DNA from: Rickettsiella massiliensis 20B
Lineage (GTDB): Bacteria > Pseudomonadota > Gammaproteobacteria > Diplorickettsiales > Diplorickettsiaceae
Reading direction: 5' to 3'
Assembly (NCBI RefSeq): GCF_000257395.1
Contig: NZ_AJGC01000001.1
Span: 186,001-250,000 of the forward strand
DNA: 64,000 nt
Shown: positions 1 through 9,975 of the stretch, one piece after another
How the letters are laid out: the number at the start of each line of letters is the position of its first letter
Position numbering within the stretch: the stretch's first letter is position 1
Translations under genes and position numbers: made by a program
The notes under the pieces: generated by a model
Seen by the model: the letters and a program-made list of their open reading frames with translations, nothing else
What the model was told of the DNA's origin: nothing
Database searches by the model: none

Positions 1-400
1 AAGCGAGAAAATAAATGTGGGATACGCTCCGCTAAGTATTTTTTTTGGCGCTGGATTAAATCTGGACTAATTTCTAAGATAAAATAATGTGTCGGTAATA
101 CGCCCCGTTGCTCAAGAAATAAAAGCAAATCCCCAGCCATTTTTCCTGTCCCGGCGCCAATTTCAAGGATATCACCACCCGCTAACTGCTCCAGCACAGA
201 ACAACATTGTATCCCGATACATTCAGTAAAAGGGTGAAATTTCAGGTGCGGTAACAAAATCGCCTTGTTCACCCAATTTTCAGTATTGACGCTATAATAA
301 CCCAAATTCGGTTCATAGAGCGCTAAACGCATGAATTGCGCAAAACTGATTGAAAGCGGAAGGGCGTCTGCCGAATAATCGTCCGAATTCGTTCACACAA
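1..400 (-). pseudogene. MidA-like SAM-dependent methyltransferase, N-terminal part, frameshifted, runs off the window start
   Basis: Reading the minus strand gives the start of a COG1565/MidA-type methyltransferase: SFAQFMRLALYEPNLGYYS, then, in a shifted frame, GEQGDFVTAPEISP, then ECIGIQCCSVLEQLAGG and the SAM-binding glycine motif DILEIGAGTGKMAGDLL. In relatives these blocks follow each other in one frame. Here at least two one-base losses are needed, in a run of A near 284 and a run of T near 233, and a third break lies near 355-365. The region before the break reads LCERIRTIIRQ and could begin at TTG 400, but the true start is not clear. The family methylates NDUFS2 in mitochondria; the bacterial role is uncertain. 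The gene is divergent from the pteridine reductase. The family is fairly secure; the boundaries are approximate. Confidence 0.65.
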
Positions 401-490
401 CCTGTTATTCTGTGGTATGCCGTTTGTTTGCAGCGAAACGGGAGTGTTGTCTACATAACGAGAATTTTTTCGCATAAGTTAGGAAAAATA

Positions 491-1236
491 ATGTTGTCTT
501 CTAATAAAGTTATTTTAATTACCGGTGCCGGCAAACGTGTCGGAGCCGCTGTCGCCCGTTATTGTCACCAACAAGGCCTCAACGTCGCGATTCATTATCG
601 TCATTCCGCGCAAGAAGCCGAAGCACTTTGTCACGATTTGAACCAAATTCGGGCGCAGAGCGCCTGGGCCTTGGGCGCGGATTTAACTAAGGTAACGGAT
701 TTTTCAACCCCTTATCCAGTCAGTGATTGATCACTGGGGACGTTTTAATGAACAATGCGTCAAATTTTTATGCCACCCCCATCGGGTCGATTACCTTCCA
801 AGATTGGGATAATTTGTTTGCGACCAATTTAAAAGCACCCCTCTTTTTATCTCAGGCGGCGGCACCGTACTTAAAAAAACACGTCGGTTGTATTATTAAT
901 ATGGTTGATATTCAAGCCCAGTCTCCTCTTAAAGAGTATACCGTGTATTGCCTTGCTAAAGCGGGGTTAGTCATGCTTACAAAAAGCTTAGCGCGAGAAT
1001 TGGGTCCAGAAGTACGGGTCAATGGGATTGCCCCCGGTATTGTGTTATGGCCTGACGAAGAAGAGGATGCATTTGCCAATCCTAAATTACGTGCACGGAT
1101 TATTTCAAGAAGCGCACTCAAACGGGAGGGAACCCCGCAAGATGTTGCAAAAACCGCTTATTTTTTAATTGAACAAGCCGAATATATCACCGGTCAAATT
1201 ATTACAGTCGATGGAGGGCGATCTTTAGTACTTTAA
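491..1236 (+). CDS. folM: Pteridine reductase, short-chain dehydrogenase family (frameshifted)
   Basis: An SDR-family oxidoreductase of the pteridine reductase type, which uses NADPH to reduce dihydrobiopterin or dihydrofolate and acts in the cytosol. The start ATG 491 has AGGA 7-10 bases upstream. The N-terminal cofactor motif TGAGKRVG has the R typical of pteridine reductases. NNAS follows, then the catalytic YxxxK (YCLAK), and RVNGIAPG close to the C-terminus. The length, about 248 residues, is normal for the family. The frame breaks between 722 and 742: the first part ends at TGA 728-730, a short stretch reads VIDHWGR in a second frame, and DVLMNNAS continues in a third. Loss of one copy of an 8-base tandem repeat explains the last step (see findings). 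No operon partner is visible. Confidence 0.8.
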
Positions 1237-1684
1237 TCGAAAGAAAAAAACATGGTGAAAAAAGGTTCCGTTAGCATTATCTCTTTACTTGAACGTAAAC
1301 CAGCTAAAATGGCGATCTATGGGGCACTTTAGGCTTCCTGCTCGAGGGTAGGCTTGCACACCGTGCCGCAAAAATGACAATCCCCAACCTTGTAGGACAT
1401 AACTTCAAGTGTCACCAACGGAACCTCTTTCTTCAGTATAGCTCTCCTTTTAAATTATGCGAGTTTTTAAGCGCTGCAAAGGGGAAATCAATCGTTTTTC
1501 AAAGCAATCCACTCCGTTTTTTACGAAAAACAAGCCTAAAAAAGGGGTTGTTTTCAATATAAAATAGGACTAAAATGCCCCCATTTATGATTCCTGCCAT
1601 TAGGCGGCTCAGTATGGCTGAGGCCCTTATTTTGGCACTGCGATTCATGCTTGCATGTTGCAAAAAATAATTAAATTTATCCTT
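1237..1684. other. Gap between folM and sufR, no gene recognised
   Basis: No convincing gene. Short open frames on both strands have no recognisable motifs and no good ribosome binding sites. The part just before sufR (about 1560-1684) must hold the promoter of the suf operon. A weak stem (CTCAG/CTGAG around 1609-1623) followed by TTATTTT may be a terminator or leader structure, but it is too weak to call. Confidence 0.4.
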
Positions 1685-2137
1685 ATGTTGCGTCTTAGTA
1701 AACTGACTGATTATGCAATTGTCATGATGGCTTATTTGACTCAAGCACCACATGACTCCAGTAGTGCGAAACAAATTGCGGAGCAAACCGGTGTTTCCTT
1801 ACCGACAGCGAGTAAACTCCTCAAACGGCTTGCCCGCTGTGGACTGCTCAATGCACACCGCGGAATCAAAGGGGGATATCAACTCGCTTACCCAGCTCAA
1901 GAAATTTCATTGAGCCATATTATTCGCGCCCTAGAAGGCCCAATTGGCTTAACCGACTGCAGCCATACCACACCTGGCTGCTCGCTCGAAAAGGATTGTC
2001 GAATACGCGACAATTGGCGTAGGGTTAGCGCACTTTTGGAAGAAATGTTGTCTCATGTGAGTATTGCTGATCTGGTGCAAGCGGCTGATCAGTTACCCTC
2101 ACTACTTAAAAAACCGTGTATGTCGGTTTGCCATTAA
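1685..2137 (+). CDS. sufR: Rrf2-family SUF operon regulator
   Basis: A transcription regulator of the Rrf2 family, SUF-regulator subgroup, lying immediately before sufB with a gap of about 11 bases. The chosen start ATG 1685 gives MLRLSKLTDYAIVMMAYL, which matches the usual N-terminus; an upstream start at 1655 would add ten residues with no family support. The winged helix lies at about residues 1-65 (KQIAEQTGVSLPTASKLLKRL, then the wing with KGGYQL). Three cysteines in DCSHTTPGCSLEKDC are placed like the IscR cluster ligands, so it probably senses Fe-S status and controls its own operon. Length 150 residues, intact. The alternative name iscR is less likely because the downstream genes are suf. 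Confidence 0.85.
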   Translation: MLRLSKLTDYAIVMMAYLTQAPHDSSSAKQIAEQTGVSLPTASKLLKRLARCGLLNAHRGIKGGYQLAYPAQEISLSHIIRALEGPIGLTDCSHTTPGCSLEKDCRIRDNWRRVSALLEEMLSHVSIADLVQAADQLPSLLKKPCMSVCH

Positions 2138-2148
2138 AAGAGTAAATC

Positions 2149-3545
2149 ATGAAACGAACCGCGTTAGACCAATGGTTACAAAAAGATTATCCGCATGGTT
2201 TTGTGAGTCCGATTGAGGCGGATACCCTCCCCTGTGGGCTCAATGAAGCGGTCATTCGTGCTATTTCAGCCAAAAAACAAGAGCCCGATTTTTTATTAGA
2301 CTGGCGCTTAAAAGCCTATGCCCATTGGTTAACCCTCAAAGAGCCACACTGGGCCGATTATATGGTGTATGAACCGATTGATTATCAAGCCATCAGTTAC
2401 TACTCTGCGCCAAAAACCAAGAAAAAATTAAATAGCTTAGATGAGGTCGATCCAGAATTACTCCGAACTTACAACAAGCTGGGGATTCCTTTACAAGAAC
2501 AAAAATTTTTAGCCAATGTGGCCGTAGATGCGGTCTTTGATAGCGTTTCGGTCGCCACAACCTTCAAAGAAAAACTCCGCGAAATGGGTATCTTATTTTG
2601 CTCTTTTTCAGAAGCAGTGCGTAAATACTTAGGAACCGTTGTCCCACCGACTGATAACTTTTTTGCCTGTTTAAATTCAGCCGTCTTTACAGATGGATCC
2701 TTTTGTTACATTCCAGAAGGGGTCCATTGTCCGATGGAACTGTCTACCTACTTCAATTTGAACGAACTTTAATTATTGCTGATAAAGGGAGCCGGGTCAG
2801 TTATTTAGAAGGCTGTACCGCACCACAACGCGATGAAAATCAATTACATGCCGCGGTAGTCGAATTAATTGCTCTCGATGAGGCCAGTATTAAATATTCT
2901 ACAGTGCAAAATTGGTATCCTGGCGATAAAAACGGTCACGGCGGTATTTACAATTTTGTGACCAAACGGGGCCATTGTCGCGGTATACGCTCTAAGATTT
3001 CGTGGACACAGGTTGAAACCGGTTCAGCGATTACTTGGAAGTATCCCAGTGTGATTTTACAAGGCGATCATTCTACGGGTGAATTTTATTCTGTCGCACT
3101 CACCAATCATTGTCAGCAAGCCGATACCGGAACAAAAATGATTCATATCGGCAAACACACGACCAGTACCATTTTGTCAAAAGGAATTAGCGCTGGAAAA
3201 GGACAAAATACTTATCGTGGTTTAGTGCGCATTGCACCGATGGCTGAACACGCGCGTAATTATACGCAGTGTGATTCGCTCTTAATTGGTGATCAATGTA
3301 CCGCGCACACCTTTCCGTCGATTGAGGTGAAAAATCCCTCGGCACAAGTCGAACATGAAGCGTCTGCTTCCAAAATTAATGAAGACCAGCTTTTTTATTG
3401 TCAACAACGTGGCCTTGAGAGCGAAGAAGCGCTCTCTTTATTGGTCAATGGTTTTTGCAAAGCGGTTTTTAAAGAATTACCGATGGAATTTGCCGTGGAG
3501 GCACAAAAATTACTCGGTGTCAGTCTCGAAGGTTCAATTGGATAA
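2149..3545 (+). CDS. sufB: Fe-S cluster assembly scaffold SufB (frameshifted)
   Basis: SufB, the main scaffold subunit of the SufBC2D complex, on which Fe-S clusters are built in the cytosol. The first frame covers residues 1 to about 202 and ends in MELSTYF. The second carries [32 protein letters not shown] and the conserved C-terminal block with [16 protein letters not shown] and [11 protein letters not shown]. In relatives about eight residues (like RINAEKTG) lie between STYF and QFERT. They are missing here, with a net loss of 25 bases near 2757, which also shifts the frame. As read, the protein would stop at 2772. The gene follows sufR and precedes sufC by 26 bases. The identity is certain; functionality depends on whether the break is real. 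Confidence 0.88.
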
Positions 3546-3571
3546 TCCCTATTCTAAGTGCTATAAAAACG

Positions 3572-4327
3572 ATGTTAACTATTCAAAATTGTCACGCTTC
3601 CATTAAAAACAAACTGATTTTACGAGGGATTCACCTCGAAGTAAAACCCGGCGAGGTCCATGCGATTATGGGGCCGAATGGCTCAGGGAAAAGTACCTTA
3701 GCGAAGGTCTTAGCCGGTCACCCTCACTGCGAAGTGACAGAAGGAACACTCACTTATTGTGGTCAAGATTTAACGGCCCTTTCTCCCGAACAACGTGCAC
3801 AAGCGGGTTTATTTCTTGGATTCCAATATCCTGTTGAAATTCCAGGCGTCAGTAACGTTTACTTACTCAAGACGGCTTGTAATGCAATTCGTAAAGCACG
3901 AGGTGAACCCGAACTCGACGCCATGGACTTTCTTCGTCTTGTAAAAGAAAAATTAGCTTATGTCGATATGGATCAAGATTTTTTGTATCGCTCGGTCAAC
4001 GAAGGGTTTTCTGGCGGCGAGAAAAAACGTAATGAAATTTTACAAATGGCGTTATTAGAGCCTAAACTAGCGATTCTCGATGAAACCGACTCGGGGCTAG
4101 ATATCGATGCACTCAAAATTGTAGCGGAAGGGATTAATCGTTTACGATCAAAAGATCGCGCAATTATTTTAATTACCCACTACCAACGTTTATTAGATTA
4201 TATTCAACCGGATGTGGTCCATATTCTTGCGGAGGGTAAAATCATTCGCTCTGGAGATTTTAGTCTTGTGAAATCACTAGAAAAAGAAGGCTATGCACAT
4301 TTTTTACATCCCTCTTCTTCGGAATAA
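3572..4327 (+). CDS. sufC: Fe-S assembly ATPase SufC
   Basis: The ABC-type ATPase of the SufBC2D scaffold complex, which powers cluster assembly rather than transport. Walker A is GPNGSGKST at about residues 33-41. The Q-loop region contains FLGFQYPVEIPGV, a SufC hallmark. The signature is FSGGEKKR, and Walker B is LAILDETDSGLDID, again the SufC form with D-E-T-D. The switch histidine is in LITHYQRLL. At 251 residues it is full length and intact, unlike its neighbours sufB, sufD and sufS. The start ATG 3572 begins MLTIQNCHASI, normal for the family. Confidence 0.95.
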   Translation: MLTIQNCHASIKNKLILRGIHLEVKPGEVHAIMGPNGSGKSTLAKVLAGHPHCEVTEGTLTYCGQDLTALSPEQRAQAGLFLGFQYPVEIPGVSNVYLLKTACNAIRKARGEPELDAMDFLRLVKEKLAYVDMDQDFLYRSVNEGFSGGEKKRNEILQMALLEPKLAILDETDSGLDIDALKIVAEGINRLRSKDRAIILITHYQRLLDYIQPDVVHILAEGKIIRSGDFSLVKSLEKEGYAHFLHPSSSE

Positions 4328-4330
4328 GTT

Positions 4331-5607
4331 ATGTTAATAACTCACTCCCATCCAGAAAAAACGACAGCACTTAAACATTATGTGCGATAAAACCCAAATT
4401 GCACCCTAGCCTAACCGAGCAACGACAATCGGCCCTTGCCCGCCTGACCGAAATGGGTTTTCCTGATCGTAAGCATGCGGCATGGAAATACACGCCGCTT
4501 TCTTCATTATTGGGAAAACCATTTTCTGCAACCGATCCGCTTTCTGCAGCCACTCAAACGCTTGTCCTTGAAAAAAGCACTTCTGATTATCGTTTAGTCT
4601 TTGTCGATGGTTTTTTTATTTCGACACTCTCAACGATCGCCCCTTTACCTCCTGGTGTACAGATAGGATCCTTAGCGACTTTTCTACAACAATCGCCAAC
4701 CCTCGTTTCAGAACAAAAAATAAATCCAATACAGCGTGATTCTAATTCCTTTATCGATTTAAATACGGCTTTTCTGCAAGACGGTGCCTACATCGATGTT
4801 GCAGAGAACATTCAACTGAGCGCTCCGATTGAACTCGTATTTATCGCCACCTGTGACTTAGGCTTTATACCGATTCGAAATAGGATTCAGTTAGGACCTT
4901 CTAGTCAAGCGGTAGTAGTCGAAAAATATCTATCATTAACCGAAAAACCACTGTGTACGTTCACCAATGTTGTGACCGAATGTACCTTGGAAAATCAAAG
5001 CCAGCTTGAACATTACAAGCTCATCCGCGATACGCTAACTAGCTTTCATCTTGGCCATCTTTGTGTCAACCAACAAGCTGGCAGCCAATGTGCAGCCTAT
5101 TCTTTAGCGCTACAAGGCCAATTTATCCGCAGTGATGTGACCATTGCACTCCAACAAACTGGCGCGCGCTGTCGGTTGCAAGGGCTTTATTTACCGAAAA
5201 ACAAACAACACGTGAGTCATCACACCGTCATTGCGCATCAAGACGCGGATACACATAGTCAACAACTATATAAAGGTGTGTTAGCGGATAACGCTACGGC
5301 TGCGTTTCAAGGTAAAATCATTGTCGAACCGCATGCTGCGAAAAGTCGCGCTCAACAGCTTAATAAAAATTTATTATTATCTGCGCAAGCTGAAGTTAAT
5401 ACGCAACCACAACTTGAAATTTTCACCGATGATATTCAGTGTAGCCATGGAGCCAGTGTTGGCCAATTAGATGAAAAAGCGCTCTTTTACTTACAATCGC
5501 GTGGCCTGAGTGAATGTAAAGCACGCGAAACCTTAATTAATGCTTTTTTAGGTGATATTCTCCAAACCATTCCGTTAGTCAAGCAACCGATTTTAAAAAA
5601 GAATTAG
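4331..5607 (+). CDS. sufD: Fe-S cluster assembly protein SufD (broken near the N-terminus)
   Basis: SufD, the partner of SufB and SufC in the scaffold complex. The long frame from TTG 4399 carries the family motif DRKHAAWKYTPLSSLL near its start and the C-terminal block CSHGASVGQLDEKALFYLQSRGL. The likely true start is ATG 4331, four bases after the sufC stop, giving MLITHSHPEKTTALKHYVR before a TAA at 4388-4390. The two pieces fit the normal SufD N-terminus if some bases are missing at about 4385-4400. A TTG start at 4399 is the fallback and would give 402 residues. SufD binds iron and helps to recruit it to the scaffold in E. coli. Confidence 0.88.
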
Positions 5608-5628
5608 AAAATTTAGTGGTATTTGATC

Positions 5629-6757
5629 ATGAAGCACTTTGATGTCGCGACAATAAAAAAAGATTTTCCAATTTTTGAACAAAAAATTCATGGCAAAGAA
5701 CTGATCTATTTAGATAATGCGGCCAGTACACAAAAACCCAATACTGTGATTCAGCGTATTACGTGGGTTGTATACTTTAAGTGAACAAGCCACTAATCAT
5801 TTCGAAGCCTGCCGCGAAAAAGTGCAACACTTTATCCACGCCCCTTCTTTTTCAGAAATTATTTTTGTTCTTGGCAACTCGTCGCGCGTGAAACGGGTGC
5901 GCTGATTCGTGTCATTCCAATTAATGAGGCCGGCGAAATTAATTTTTTCTACCTATACTGAATTACTTAATCCAAAAACAAAAATTGTCGCACTCTGTCA
6001 TGTTTCGAATACGCTCGGAACAATTAATCCGATTCAGCGCATGATCGAAGCCGCGCATGCGCAAGGCAGTGTGGTGTTAATTGACGGTGCGCAAGCTGTC
6101 CCACACCAAAAAGTCGATGTCCAAGCACTGGATTGCGATTTTTATTGTTTTTCTGGGCATAAGTTATTTGGGCCCACTGGGATTGGTGTTTTGTATGGCA
6201 AACAACCTCTGCTTGAAAAAATGCCTCCTTATCAGGGTGGCGGGAGTATGATTACGGAAGTTCATTTAATGGAAAGTCATTATCGCGAACCTCCTTACAA
6301 GTTTGAAGCGGGCACACCCCACATCGCGGGCGCGCTGGGATTGGGCGCTGCTATCGATTACCTGAATCAAATCGATTATCAAGCGATGGCCGTCCACGAA
6401 CAAACACTGCTTGATTATGCAACGGAAAAGCTTCAAGCCCTACCTGGTTTACGATTAATTGGTACGGCACGTGAAAAAGTCGCTATCTTAAATTTTACAC
6501 TGGAAGATAAATCAGGAAAACGCATTCATGGACACGATATCAGTGATATCTTAAACTCCGAAGTGGGCGTGGCCGTCCGCGCGGGGCAACACTGTACGAT
6601 GCCATTGATGAAACGATTTAATGTTGATTCGACTGTACGCGCCTCGTTAGCCTTGTACAATACTCAGCAAGATATTGATCACTTAGTCACAGGATTAGAA
6701 ATTACCCTCGACTTATTTAATTCAACCCTTCGTCCTTCTTCCTCTGAAACGTTATGA
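5629..6757 (+). pseudogene. sufS: Cysteine desulfurase SufS, several internal losses and frameshifts
   Basis: The PLP-dependent cysteine desulfurase that supplies sulfur to SUF. It starts at ATG 5629 with KKDFPIFEQ and LIYLDNAASTQKP. About eleven residues containing the usual NANVH are then missing at about 5760, and the frame changes to RGLYTLSEQAT through SFSEIIFV. Next, about 40 residues (normally the TRGTTEAINLV to EHHSNIVPW region) are missing at about 5875, and the frame resumes with WQLVARETGALIRVIPIN. One extra T in the run at 5943-5948 shifts the frame again. From 5950 the sequence reads cleanly, with the PLP lysine in FSGHKLFGPTGIGV and the catalytic cysteine in RAGQHCTMP. The stop overlaps the sufU start. 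This is the worst damaged gene of the operon. Confidence 0.85.
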
Positions 6758-7227
6758 ATGAATTACGTGAATTATATCAAGAAATGATTTTAGAGCATGG
6801 ACGGCATCCCCGGAACTGTTGCCTACTCGCCGATGCGAATCGCCAAGCAGAAGGTTTTAATCGCTTGTGTGGCGACCAATTAACCGTGTATCTGCGTATT
6901 CAGCAAGGGATTATTGAAGCAGTTTGTTTTACTGGATCCGGCTGCGCGATTTCTATGGCCTCCGCTTCACTTATGTCTGAAGCCCTAACAGGGAAAACCG
7001 AAGCAGAAGCGCAACGGCTATTTTCACTTTTCCATACCTTGGTCACGACCGACGCCCCTCCTTCTACTGAACCTTCTTTTACAAAATTAGCGGTTTTTTC
7101 TGGCGTAAAAGCCTATCCAGCCCGTGTGAAATGTGCAACGTTAGCCTGGCACACCTTACAAGCGGCGCTGACAAAAAAGCGGATCCTGTTTCCACGGAAT
7201 AAAGCTCCTTTTTACGTTAAGGTTTGA
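6754..7227 (+). CDS. sufU: SufU-type Fe-S assembly / sulfur acceptor protein
   Basis: An IscU/NifU-like protein of the SUF group, which accepts sulfur from SufS or acts as a minor scaffold. Its start ATG 6754 overlaps the sufS stop (ATGA), so the two are translationally coupled. Motifs: LYQEMILEHGRHPRN near the N-terminus, then three conserved cysteines in LCGDQL, GSGCAIS and VKCATLAW, the SufU metal/sulfur site. Length 157 residues, normal for the family and intact. The stop overlaps the end of the convergent dciA-like gene by 11 bases, so no separate terminator space exists between them. Confidence 0.88.
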   Translation: MNELRELYQEMILEHGRHPRNCCLLADANRQAEGFNRLCGDQLTVYLRIQQGIIEAVCFTGSGCAISMASASLMSEALTGKTEAEAQRLFSLFHTLVTTDAPPSTEPSFTKLAVFSGVKAYPARVKCATLAWHTLQAALTKKRILFPRNKAPFYVKV

Positions 7228-7672
7228 TTAAACGTAACAATGCTTCTTGCAAGGCTTTATTTTTGATTTGTTGTGCCGTGTTTTTTAACAACTCCAAACT
7301 ATTTTTTGACAAAACTAACGACTGATTGTTTGTTGTTTGTCGCGATAGCCCGGCACTAGGTGGACGGATATACCATTCAATCTTTTGTAGCGTGCTGAGA
7401 TCACTTTCCTGAGATAACCGTTTTTTTAATTCTGGCAAGTGGTAACGTAAATAGGTTATCCAAGCGGCATTATCCACTTCAATGACCAAACAACCCTCTC
7501 GAAAATTTGCGACTCGACTATGCTCGGCAAACTCATGCGTCACTATTTTCATCCATAATTGATTTAATTTTTTTAGTTCACTAACCTTTTGTTGAATCAA
7601 AGCAAGAAATGTATCGGTTCCAACACTGTCTTGCAATAAGGCTTCAGGTGTTTTTTCGTAAGATAATTTCAT
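7217..7672 (-). CDS. DUF721 protein, DciA-like helicase loader
   Basis: A 151-residue DUF721 protein. In many bacteria without DnaC, DciA of this family loads the replicative helicase DnaB. The family core is seen in QLWMKIVTHEFAEHSRV followed by GCLVIEVDNAAWITYLRYHL and PELKKRL, with IRPP ending the domain. The N-terminal 40 residues and the C-terminal tail are less conserved. It is convergent with sufU and lies just downstream of the APC permease on the same strand, with four bases between them, so it may be co-transcribed. The assignment rests on the domain pattern; the function is inferred from the family. Confidence 0.75.
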   Translation of the reverse strand: MKLSYEKTPEALLQDSVGTDTFLALIQQKVSELKKLNQLWMKIVTHEFAEHSRVANFREGCLVIEVDNAAWITYLRYHLPELKKRLSQESDLSTLQKIEWYIRPPSAGLSRQTTNNQSLVLSKNSLELLKNTAQQIKNKALQEALLRLIKP

Positions 7673-7676
7673 TTAT

Positions 7677-9647
7677 CTACTCTATTTTCATCGGTAAAAT
7701 AACCACTTGGATGCCGAGTAAATGCAAGCGCCGTTGGACAGTCGCTGCGGTATCATTATGTAATAAGTAAGTTAACCCTTTATCTTTCGGGAAGATTAAC
7801 TTACTTGCAAAGAAAATTGAATTTGAAAATTCTTTCACAACCTCCTGGGCAAGAAACGTTAATTTTTCCGCTGGATCCGTACCATAGGTCGCAAATCCTT
7901 TTGCGGCTAACCCTTGTTGTTGACAATAATTGACGAAATATTCCAACATTTCATTCGCCTTACGCTGCATGGTTTTTAATTCTTTGGTGGCACTAAAACT
8001 TTCTACATCAACAATACCAACCGTAATAAAAATAAAGTTTTTAAAGTGGCCTGGAAATAAACGGATGATCCATAATAAAGTATGTAATCCAACACCTCGA
8101 TGTTTATTGACCATAATGACGGCGGTGGCTTCTTTGGGTTGCAAAATAGGGGTTACTTTGGGAAGTTGTAACGGTGTGCTGGTCATTAATAAGTCAATTT
8201 CATGTAACTTTTTACCGACATAGTTATAATGTTTTTTCACTAATAAACAGATCATAATCACAATACTGGTAATAAAAACGGTGACCCAACCGCCAAACGT
8301 AAATTTAGAAATTAACGTCGTCACCAAAATACTGGCCGTAATCAAAAAAGCAAATACTGAAAAAATAAAATGGAGCAACCAACGCGGTGAAGCCTCTTTT
8401 TTTTGTTTTGAACCAATAAATGCAAAGACCTAAAATAGAGAGAGAAAACGTCAAAAAAACGTTCATACTGTAGAGAATCACTAACCAAGAAACGTGACCA
8501 CGGCTGACCCATAAAATCAGTAACGCGGCTAATCCAAAAACAATCACTCCATTTTGGGTCACGAGTCGGCTTGAAAGATGACGAAAGCGATTCGGGAGCC
8601 AGCTATCTACCGACATATTGGCTAAAACACTTGGCCCAGCTAAAAATCCTGTATTGGCACCGACAAATAACAGTCCCGCTTCCAAAAATAGCGTCAAAAT
8701 TAAAAAACCTTGCGCAAAAGTCGAATCCCCCAAAATCTTATGAAACACCACCGCATTGAGTGTTTGGCCAAAAACAGGCTGCGCATGCCATAATAAATAA
8801 AGAAGAATAATGCCGCCGGCGGTAAAACTCAGTGAAGTGGCCATATAAAACATTGTCCACTTCCCGGTACGAATACGAGGTTCCGCTAAACGATTAATAT
8901 TATTGGAAACCGCTTCAATCCCGGTATAGGTTCCACTTCCTAACGAATAAGCACGCAGCAACAGCGCTAAAATAAAAAACCAACTGGTTTGTTGAGAAAG
9001 ATCAAACGTATCATTTATCGCATGTGAGACGATGATTGGTAATCCATGTTGATGGGAAATAATGCCATAAACAATTAAAAAAGTATGGGTTAACACAAAC
9101 CCAATGAAAATTGGCATTAATACTTTAATTGACTCTTTCATCCCACGTAAATTTAGAGTAATAAGTAGAAGAATAAAGACGGTTTCAGCAAACAGTTTAT
9201 AATGCAAAAAGTGTCGCGGAAGTAAACTAAATAGTGCATCGGCACCGCTCGCCACGGAAAGAGTAATCGTCAACACATAGTCAACAATTAATGCGGCGCC
9301 TGAAACCAAACCGGCATGTGGTCCAAGAAGTTGAGTCGCGATTTTATATCCCCCACCGCCACTCGGGAATAACGTAATCACTTGATTATAAACCAAAGCA
9401 ATAATAAAAACGGTTACCATCGTAGCGATTGCGATGTAAAGCGCAGCGCTAAAGAAGTGTAGTGAGGGCCTAATGCAATAAAGGCTTCTTCTGGCCCATA
9501 GCAAGTCGAAGAAAGTCCATCTGCGCCTAATCCAACCCAAGCTAAAAAAGCGACTAAAGAAATATGGCGTTGTGTGGCAGGATTTAACGGATTTTTAGGC
9601 TTTCCAAGTAACGCTTGAGCGACTTTCTGAAAAAAACTCATATTCAT
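7677..9647 (-). pseudogene. APC-superfamily amino acid permease with cytosolic C-terminal domain (two frameshifts)
   Basis: A large inner-membrane transporter of the APC superfamily, about 655 residues if restored. The N-terminus (ATG 9647) reads LVAFLAWVGLGADGLSSTCYG, where the GADGLSS stretch is the first-helix substrate motif. The second piece holds FPSGGGGYKIATQLLGP and about ten hydrophobic helices. The third holds the last helices and a soluble C-terminal region of about 150 residues that resembles a universal-stress-type or ligand-binding fold (weak). Frame breaks lie near 9440 and in a run of eight A (minus strand) at 8397-8404; the latter is a typical homopolymer slip. The substrate is unknown. 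Identity as APC is firm; specificity is not. Confidence 0.75.
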
Positions 9648-9975
9648 TTATCTAAAAAAATGTTTCCAATAGAAGAAAATCCACACGTTTTATTTCCATT
9701 GAGTCGGTCAACCGAAACACCCAAACGGCTTAAAATAAATCGCGCATGTCGATAATTTACCGAGAAGGTAATGTTCATTTTATTGTATTTTTATGTAATA
9801 ATCGAATCTGTCGAGTATTGAGTCCTCTCTGCACATGTTATTTTAGCATAAGTGAGCGTGGAAACGTTTAAGTAACATCGTCACGATGGTTGTGTTGATA
9901 ATTACCTGGTTCAATATATCTACTCCGCTTGTCTTCATTTCGTTGTCATAATTCAGTTAACCCAAGGATGGAAAA
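9648..9975. other. Divergent intergenic region between permease and manC
   Basis: About 330 bases without a gene, AT-rich, lying between divergently transcribed genes, so it should contain both promoters. I see no strong operator or hairpin. AAGGA at 9964-9968, eight bases before the manC start, is a plausible ribosome binding site. Confidence 0.4.

Noticed and set aside
1374-1562. 62-codon frame between folM and sufR
   Set aside because: No ribosome binding site, no motif and low coding quality; likely chance.
2149-3545. Programmed ribosomal frameshifting in sufB and other broken genes
   Set aside because: No slippery heptamer with a following structure at the breaks, and conserved residues are missing at many of them, so recoding cannot restore the proteins.
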